Of a DNA stretch of 60,744 nt, positions 55,714 through 60,744 are shown piece after piece; position 1 is the stretch's first letter, and every line of letters starts with the position of its first letter. The position numbers and the translations under genes are program-made. Source of the stretch: a virus; IMG/VR virus record IMGVR_UViG_3300005337_000004, positions 1-60,744 of that record. One strand, written 5' to 3'. The notes under the pieces are model-generated. The model made no database searches, had not been told where the DNA came from, and worked only from the letters and a program-made list of their open reading frames with translations.

Positions 55714-55911
55714 GTGAGTTGGTATCAATACCTCGACATCCTCAAGGCAGCCCACGTCGAGTTCGAGTACTGGGCATCCAACCCGCCGCTCGCTTGCCCG
55801 CACTGCGGGGAGCCGCTCATTCCGGGACCGCAATCCGCCGAAGTGACGCTCTTCTGCCGGTACGACGGATTCTCGTACCCGCGCGATTGGGTGCGCCCGG
55901 AAATCCTGTAG
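55714..55911 (+). CDS. small zinc-ribbon protein, 65 aa
   Basis: GTG with GAGGTGACCGG. LACPHCGEPLIPG...LFCRYDGFSYP forms a CxxC...C ribbon. Common small protein in actinophage head modules; function unknown. Confidence 0.7.
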   Translation: MSWYQYLDILKAAHVEFEYWASNPPLACPHCGEPLIPGPQSAEVTLFCRYDGFSYPRDWVRPEIL

Positions 55912-55963
55912 CCACCGCTCACCACCCCACCAGACCCACTGATTCGAGAAAGGTGGGGTGGCC

Positions 55964-57787
55964 ATGAGCCTTGCCGGTGACGCCCTGAGCGTCCACAACC
56001 GCAAGCCCGAGCGTGTCGCCGCGCAGATCACGCAGGACCCCTCCAGCACCCTGCCGGCATTGGCCATCGGCGGGGACCTGCTGGTCACCGGCGCCGTCAC
56101 CACCGGCGGCGTGAAGTCCGGCGGTGCCGCGGCAACCGGACAGGTGCAGGCGGCAACATCATCGGCGGCCTCGACATGGCAGTCGGCGGTGAACGTCGGC
56201 TCCTGGGTTTTCGACGTCCGGGTCTACGGCGCCGTCGGCGACGGGCAGGTGGCCACCGACGGGGCGATCACCTCCGGACAGAACATCCTGACCTGCGCCA
56301 CCTTGAAGCCGTTCACCCCGGCCGACGTCGGCAAGGCCGTCATGGTGAAGGGTGCGCTCACGTCCGGCGCGACCACCCTGGTCACCACGATCACCGGCTA
56401 CACGTCGCCGTCCACGGTAACGCTGGGCGCGAACGCCACCGCCACCATCTCCTCCGGCGGCCTGGTGATGTGGGCCACCGACGACACGGTGGCGATTCAG
56501 AAGACCATCAATGCGGCGTTCGCCTACGGCCAGAAGCAGGGCACGGCGATCGTGTGGATCCCGCCCGCAGCCGGCCTGTTTTACGGCATCGCCGGCCCGC
56601 TCGTCGCGGGAGGAGCCACCAAGGCCAACGGCCAATTGGTGATCCCGATCCAAGCGCCGACCGGAATCAAGGTCGAGCTGACGTTGCTTGGTGCCACGGA
56701 CGGCGGAGCCACCCGGCACTGGCAGCAGCTGATGCCGCAGATGTCCGGCAGCACCCTGGTGAGCTTCGGCGTCTTTGCGAACGCCACCGCGCAGACCAAC
56801 TCCCTGAACGCCAACGGCTCACCCGCCTGCATTTCCGGCCAGACCGGCGCCAACGGCTACGGCACCGACGCGCTGCTGTACAGCAATGTGCTGCTGCGCC
56901 TGCAGAACTTGCAGGTGCACACCACGCACTCGTTGAACGGGTGGGGCTATGGGGCCCTCAATGCGCACGGCCTGGCGGCGTGTGCGCTGGAGAACTTCGG
57001 CTACGGCACCGCCGCCACCTACGCCGCGGGCGACTATAACAATCCGAACGGTTTCTCGGCGGGGTTGTCGATCGGCGTCTTGATGCCGTCGGCCGGCAAC
57101 AACGACATGAACCAGATGCGCAATGTGCTCTGCCACGGCGGCTACACGCGCGGGATCTTCCTGACCGAGCATTCCGACTGGTCCGGCGGCACGATGCTGT
57201 ACTGCTGGTCCGGGGTCTGCCCGGTCGGCAACTACGGCGACGGTGGTAACGGCGTCGGGGCGTCCCACGGTGTGCACCTGTCGCAGATCTCGATTGAGGG
57301 CTGCAACAACCAGTTGGAGATCATCGGCCCCGGCCAGTCCGGCATCGGCCCGATGATCTCCGGGTCCTTCGATACCGAAGGCCAGAGCACCATCCGAGAC
57401 AACTCCTCCGGCATGGTCGCGGCGTGCGGGACGCTTCACCTGAAGGGCAACGGCGGGTCCTCGCCGACGGTGAACGCCGGAACGAACTTGGCGATCATCT
57501 GCGACTTCCAGTTTCCGGGGCCGGTGGCCAGTCCGCCCGCCCTCACTATCAACACCGCCATTCAGAACCCCTACGGCCGGTACGCGACGGTGACGCTGGC
57601 TGGCGGAACGGTCACTTCGGTGCAGGTGGGGACGCTGATGTGCGGATCCGCCGCGCCGCCGATGAGCAGTGTCTATACGCAGTCCTCCGGCACGCTGCCG
57701 CTGTACACGGTGCGCGTGGCGCCGCTGGGCTGGATCCAGGTCAACGGGACGGTGACGCCGACGACCAACACCTGGGTTCTTGAATGA
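55964..57787 (+). CDS. right-handed beta-helix (pectate-lyase-like) surface protein
   Basis: 607 aa. ATG 55964 with AGAAAGGTGG; GTG 55958 is possible. FDVRVYGAVGDGQVATDGAI near residue 82 is the classic start of pectate_lyase_3/tailspike beta-helices. Later Gly/Asn-rich rungs (QISIEGCNNQLEIIGPGQSG) and a beta C-terminus follow. Such proteins bind or cut surface polysaccharides. The location, inside the head cluster ahead of the connector, is unusual and may mean a head fibre. Confidence 0.8.
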   Translation: MSLAGDALSVHNRKPERVAAQITQDPSSTLPALAIGGDLLVTGAVTTGGVKSGGAAATGQVQAATSSAASTWQSAVNVGSWVFDVRVYGAVGDGQVATDGAITSGQNILTCATLKPFTPADVGKAVMVKGALTSGATTLVTTITGYTSPSTVTLGANATATISSGGLVMWATDDTVAIQKTINAAFAYGQKQGTAIVWIPPAAGLFYGIAGPLVAGGATKANGQLVIPIQAPTGIKVELTLLGATDGGATRHWQQLMPQMSGSTLVSFGVFANATAQTNSLNANGSPACISGQTGANGYGTDALLYSNVLLRLQNLQVHTTHSLNGWGYGALNAHGLAACALENFGYGTAATYAAGDYNNPNGFSAGLSIGVLMPSAGNNDMNQMRNVLCHGGYTRGIFLTEHSDWSGGTMLYCWSGVCPVGNYGDGGNGVGASHGVHLSQISIEGCNNQLEIIGPGQSGIGPMISGSFDTEGQSTIRDNSSGMVAACGTLHLKGNGGSSPTVNAGTNLAIICDFQFPGPVASPPALTINTAIQNPYGRYATVTLAGGTVTSVQVGTLMCGSAAPPMSSVYTQSSGTLPLYTVRVAPLGWIQVNGTVTPTTNTWVLE

Positions 57788-58839
57788 GCGTCACGGAGCC
57801 TGCGTACATAACTAGAGAAGCACTCAAGAAGGCTCTCGACGTCAAAGGCACCTCCCGCTCCGACGACGACGTCGACCGCGCCATCCAGGCCGGGTCGCGC
57901 GCAGCCGAGGGCCTGCTGCACCGGGTGTTCTACCCGCGGGACATGACCCGTTACTTTGACTGGCCGAACTACACATACGCCTATCCGTGGCGGGTGTGGC
58001 TCGACGCCTGGGAACTCGCGGGGATCCCCACATCGGTGACCACCGGCGGCCAGGCCATCCCCTTGGGGGACCTGTTCTTCGAGCCGGCGAACAGCGGACC
58101 GCCCTACACCTACTTCGAGATCAACCGGGCGACCAACTCCGCGTTCGGCGTCGGCCCCACCCCGCAGCGGGACGTGGCCGTGACCGGGACGTTCGGTTTC
58201 AACCTGAACACCGCTTCTGCCGGGGCGCTTGCTGCCGCCGTCAACGACACCACCACCGGCGCGGTCACCGTAACAAACAGTGCCGGCGCCGGCGTCGGAG
58301 ACGTCATCACTGTCAATGCCGAACGGATGCTGCTCGCTGACAAGGCGCTTGCGGCAACCGGTCAGACGCAGCAGGGAAGCATCGGTGCCAGCACAGCCGA
58401 CCAGGCGCTGACCGTACAGAACGGCACCGCCTTCTACGTCGGCGAAACGGTGACGCTGGACCAGGAGTCCATGCTGGTCACCGCCGCCCCAGGCAACGTC
58501 CTGACGGTGAAGCGCGGCTGGGACGGCACCACGCCGGCCGCACACACCGGCGCAGCCATCTACGCGCCACGGCTGTGGACCGTCACTCGCGGTGCTTTCG
58601 GCACCACGGCGGCCACCCATCTGAACGGCGCGGGCATCTCCCGTTACGCGTATCCGTCGCTGGTGGCGCAGTTGTCGCTGGCCGAGGCGGAGAACGACTT
58701 GCTGCAAGCGGTGTCCGGCTATGCCCGAACCGTCGGTGCTGCGGACAATGCCCGGCCGGTCTCCGGGCAGTCCCTCGCCGACATCCGCGCCATGGCCTAC
58801 GCGCAGTACGGACGCAAGGTGAGGCGGCGGACCGTATGA
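57784..58839 (+). CDS. head-tail connector-like protein with beta insert, 351 aa
   Basis: ATGA overlap. Helical N-terminus REALKKALDVKGTSRSDDDV..AIQAGSRAAEGLLHR is typical of gp6/gp15-like adaptors. The middle (about 150-270) is a beta-rich insert (TVTNSAGAGVGDVITVNAER, LTVQNGTAFYVGETVTLDQE). The end is helical (LVAQLSLAEAENDLLQAV). Larger than usual adaptors because of the insert. Confidence 0.78.
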   Translation: MSVTEPAYITREALKKALDVKGTSRSDDDVDRAIQAGSRAAEGLLHRVFYPRDMTRYFDWPNYTYAYPWRVWLDAWELAGIPTSVTTGGQAIPLGDLFFEPANSGPPYTYFEINRATNSAFGVGPTPQRDVAVTGTFGFNLNTASAGALAAAVNDTTTGAVTVTNSAGAGVGDVITVNAERMLLADKALAATGQTQQGSIGASTADQALTVQNGTAFYVGETVTLDQESMLVTAAPGNVLTVKRGWDGTTPAAHTGAAIYAPRLWTVTRGAFGTTAATHLNGAGISRYAYPSLVAQLSLAEAENDLLQAVSGYARTVGAADNARPVSGQSLADIRAMAYAQYGRKVRRRTV

Positions 58840-59237
58840 CCGAGGTTGAGTTCCGCTTCTCTGGTCCGATGTTCGATGGCCGGGCCGTTGAGGCAATGAA
58901 GCGCCTTGTCTCCGAGACGCAGACGACGGTCGCCGAGTACACCGAGGACACGTGGCGGGCGTTCATGGACGCCAGCTTCCGCCACCAGTCCCTTAGTGGC
59001 TACCAGTCGCACGTGAACATCGGCCGCCGCGACAAGGATTTGGTCGTCAATGACGGCTGGCCCGAGTCGGGGTTGGAGTACGGGCCCTGGCTGGAGGGCA
59101 TTGGCTCCCGCAACTCGCCGGTCACGCGCTTTCCCGGATACTTCGCGCTGCGCCGCGCCACGCAGAAGGTCCGCGGTGAACTTCACGAAGTCACGTCGCC
59201 GATCGTTGAAAAGTACGTCCGCGAGGCCAACGCGTGA
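58836..59237 (+). CDS. HK97 gp10-like / neck protein, 133 aa
   Basis: ATGA overlap. AVEAMKRLVSETQTTVAEYT and YGPWLEGIGSRNSPVTRFPG..ALRRATQKVR match the tail-completion (gp10-like) proteins of siphoviruses. Joins the neck to the tail. Confidence 0.8.
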   Translation: MTEVEFRFSGPMFDGRAVEAMKRLVSETQTTVAEYTEDTWRAFMDASFRHQSLSGYQSHVNIGRRDKDLVVNDGWPESGLEYGPWLEGIGSRNSPVTRFPGYFALRRATQKVRGELHEVTSPIVEKYVREANA

Positions 59238-59698
59238 CCGGTCTGAATACACCGGCGGTCATCACCGCGGCAATTGACCACCTGGTCCAGACCGGACTGT
59301 TCGAGTCGGTGCAGGACCACGAGAGCACTTCGGCCTCTTCCGGCGGGCTCACGGCTGACGTGTGGGTTGCCGACATCAAGCCGGTCGCCGGGCAGTCCGG
59401 CCTGGATATCACGTCGGCGCTGCTGACGCTGACGGTGCGGATCTACCTCAACGCGATGCCGCCGGCCAGCAACGAGATCGAGCAGACCATTACTGGTGCG
59501 GCGGACGTGCTGCTGACCGCCTACAACAAGTCGTTCACGTTCGACGGCACCGTGTCGTGGGTCGACCTGCTCGGCGAGTACGGCACGCCGCTGTCGTCGA
59601 TCGGCGGCTACGTCACCGTCGGCGGCGTGTTCTTCCGCTGCATGACCGTCACCGTGCCGTGCGTCATCGACGACGTCTGGCCGCAGAGCCCGGCGTAG
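59234..59698 (+). CDS. tail terminator-like protein, 154 aa
   Basis: GTG overlap by 4 nt. VITAAIDHLVQTGLFESVQD, LLTLTVRIYLNAMPPASNEI and a final GGVFFRCMTVTVPCVIDDVW fit minor tail/terminator proteins that cap the tail tube. Position before the major tail protein supports this. Confidence 0.76.
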   Translation: MTGLNTPAVITAAIDHLVQTGLFESVQDHESTSASSGGLTADVWVADIKPVAGQSGLDITSALLTLTVRIYLNAMPPASNEIEQTITGAADVLLTAYNKSFTFDGTVSWVDLLGEYGTPLSSIGGYVTVGGVFFRCMTVTVPCVIDDVWPQSPA

Positions 59699-59813
59699 GC
59701 CGGCCAATCCGCGCGACACCTTCCCGAGGTGGTTTCGCGCACCAATTCATCGAGGTCGCGCCGCGAACCCGTCGTGGCGCGGCGATACCTGCGCTAGCGC
59801 CCGGGAGGTGACC

Positions 59814-60014
59814 GTGGCCGAGGTCGAGCTTCCCGAAGCAAGGATCCTGCGGCTTCAAGAAGGTGACGTGTTGCTGTTCCAGGCGCCGAAACACCTGAGT
59901 GACTACGAAGCCGAAACTTTAGTCGAGCAGGTTCAGCACGTCTTCCCGGGGCATCGCGCGATGGTCGTTGACGGCGACATCAAGGTCACCGTGGCGCGGA
60001 TCGAGGCGCACTGA
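59814..60014 (+). CDS. hypothetical protein, 66 aa
   Basis: GTG 59814 with GGGAGGTGA. ILRLQEGDVLLFQAPKHLSD, VEQVQHVFPGHRAMVVDGD: a small alpha/beta protein found between neck and tail-tube genes in actinophages. TGATG overlap with the next gene. Confidence 0.72.
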   Translation: MAEVELPEARILRLQEGDVLLFQAPKHLSDYEAETLVEQVQHVFPGHRAMVVDGDIKVTVARIEAH

Positions 60015-60744
60015 TGGCTGGGAAGGTCAGCGGGCTTGGCGACAACCTATACGTAGGTGGATACGACCTATCCGGTGACGTCGGTGAGCTGTCGAAGATC
60101 AGCGGCTCAGTGGCGCTGCTCGACGTCACGCCGATCAACGTCAAGGCCTACGCGCGCATCGGTGGGCTACGCGACGGACAGATCACCTACAAGTCGTTCT
60201 TCAACCCGTCCGCGGGCCAGGAGCACACGGTGCTGTCGGCACTCCCGACGGCGGACCAGCACATGATGTACTGCCGCGGCACCACCCTCGGCAACCCGGC
60301 TGCATGCATGGTTGAAAAGCAGCTCGAATACAACCCCACTCGCGACAATAAGGGCATGCTGACGTTCGCCATTCAGGCCGACGCCAACGCCTTCGGCCTG
60401 GAGTGGGGCAACCTGCTGACCGCTGGACTGCGTACCGATACCGCGGCCACCAACGGGACCGGCGTGGACTCGGCGGTTGGTTTGGTAACCCCCTCGGTTC
60501 CGGCGTCCGGAACTCCGGCAACCAATACGAGCTCGATCCCGGTGACCGTGGTCATCAGCGGCGGGACCATGACGGCGGTCGTCATCAACGGCGTTACCGT
60601 CGGCACGGGCGCGGGCACGTACACACTGCCTGCCGGACAGTCCATTACCTTGACGTACACCGTCGCACCCACCTGGACGTGGACGGCCGTGACAGCGTTT
60701 GGCGCGCAGGCCTATCTCCAGGTAACCGCTTTTACCGGTACCGA
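60014..60744 (+). CDS. probable major tail (tube) protein, 3' end outside window
   Basis: ATG in TGATGG; 243 codons visible. The N-terminal tube domain has GLGDNLYVGGYDLSGDVGEL, SKISGSVALLDVTPINVKAY, ARIGGLRDGQITYKSFFNPS and MMYCRGTTLGNPAACMVEKQ, typical of actinophage tube proteins. A beta sandwich then begins (TVVISGGTMTAVVINGVTVG), possibly a decoration domain. The gene runs off the right edge. Confidence 0.82.
   Translation, partial: MAGKVSGLGDNLYVGGYDLSGDVGELSKISGSVALLDVTPINVKAYARIGGLRDGQITYKSFFNPSAGQEHTVLSALPTADQHMMYCRGTTLGNPAACMVEKQLEYNPTRDNKGMLTFAIQADANAFGLEWGNLLTAGLRTDTAATNGTGVDSAVGLVTPSVPASGTPATNTSSIPVTVVISGGTMTAVVINGVTVGTGAGTYTLPAGQSITLTYTVAPTWTWTAVTAFGAQAYLQVTAFTGT

Noticed and set aside
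1-60744. CRISPR array, rRNA, tRNA, insertion sequence or transposase
   Set aside because: No regularly spaced identical repeats with unique spacers, no rRNA-like sequence, no transposase motifs and no convincing tRNA were seen; a covariance-model scan would be decisive.

Overview
The window is GC-rich DNA from an actinobacterial host, most like Streptomyces or a relative. Evidence for this is frequent GTG starts, dense 4-nt ATGA/GTGA gene overlaps, and families typical of actinobacteria (DUF397, a DUF6907-like protein, a DUF6247-like antitoxin, RsbW-like ATPase, DUF2637, TraB-like FtsK). It is almost wholly mobile DNA. It combines a siphovirus-type phage (terminase, portal, ClpP-like prohead protease, HK97 capsid, connector and tail genes) with a Streptomyces-type conjugative module (paired UTRA/GntR regulators, Xis-like HTH protein, small membrane proteins, DUF2637 protein, TraB-like translocase). 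The best overall reading is a phage-plasmid or a conjugative-element/prophage chimera. No integrase, partition genes, lysin or attachment site was found, so its lifestyle is inferred.

Layout. 1-3.4 kb (+): end of a T4-type RNA ligase gene, then a T4-type polynucleotide kinase/phosphatase and small genes. 3.4-5.5 kb (-): small genes, a GIY-YIG/HTH protein and a small HTH regulator, divergent across a palindromic operator from 5.6-7.3 kb (+) small genes. 7.4-9.7 kb: a mixed accessory zone with a 390-bp non-coding segment and an orphan DUF397 gene. 9.95-19.05 kb (-): a long run of small, mostly unknown genes ending upstream in a sigma-like protein and a truncated N6-adenine methyltransferase. 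19.05-20.05 kb: a divergent control region with three TGTGKACACA boxes, a small possible repressor and a second GIY-YIG gene. 20.1-22.5 kb (-): Panacea-domain protein and a replication initiator with iteron-like repeats inside its gene. 22.86-25 kb (+): three exported proteins and a leaderless toxin-antitoxin pair. 25-28.1 kb (-): XRE repressor, DnaB helicase and a second initiator gene, also with internal iterons, beside an AT-rich tract.

28.2-41.4 kb (+) is the transfer-like module. The two UTRA-domain genes are bracketed by inverted copies of a 17-bp operator, one of which fills the spacer of the promoter of the Xis-like gene. Tightly coupled small genes follow, including an M41-like zincin and an RsbW-like ATPase, then the DUF2637 and TraB-like genes. 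These last two carry a dense cluster of CCGGAAGC repeats, a candidate transfer-recognition locus. The same word makes up the palindromic operator at 5.54 kb. 41.5-60.7 kb (+) is the virion module in standard order, interrupted by an HNH endonuclease gene with its own control signals and by a beta-helix protein unusually placed between capsid and connector genes. The window ends inside the probable major tail protein gene.

Functional calls rest on motifs and family resemblance read by eye; no database search was run.
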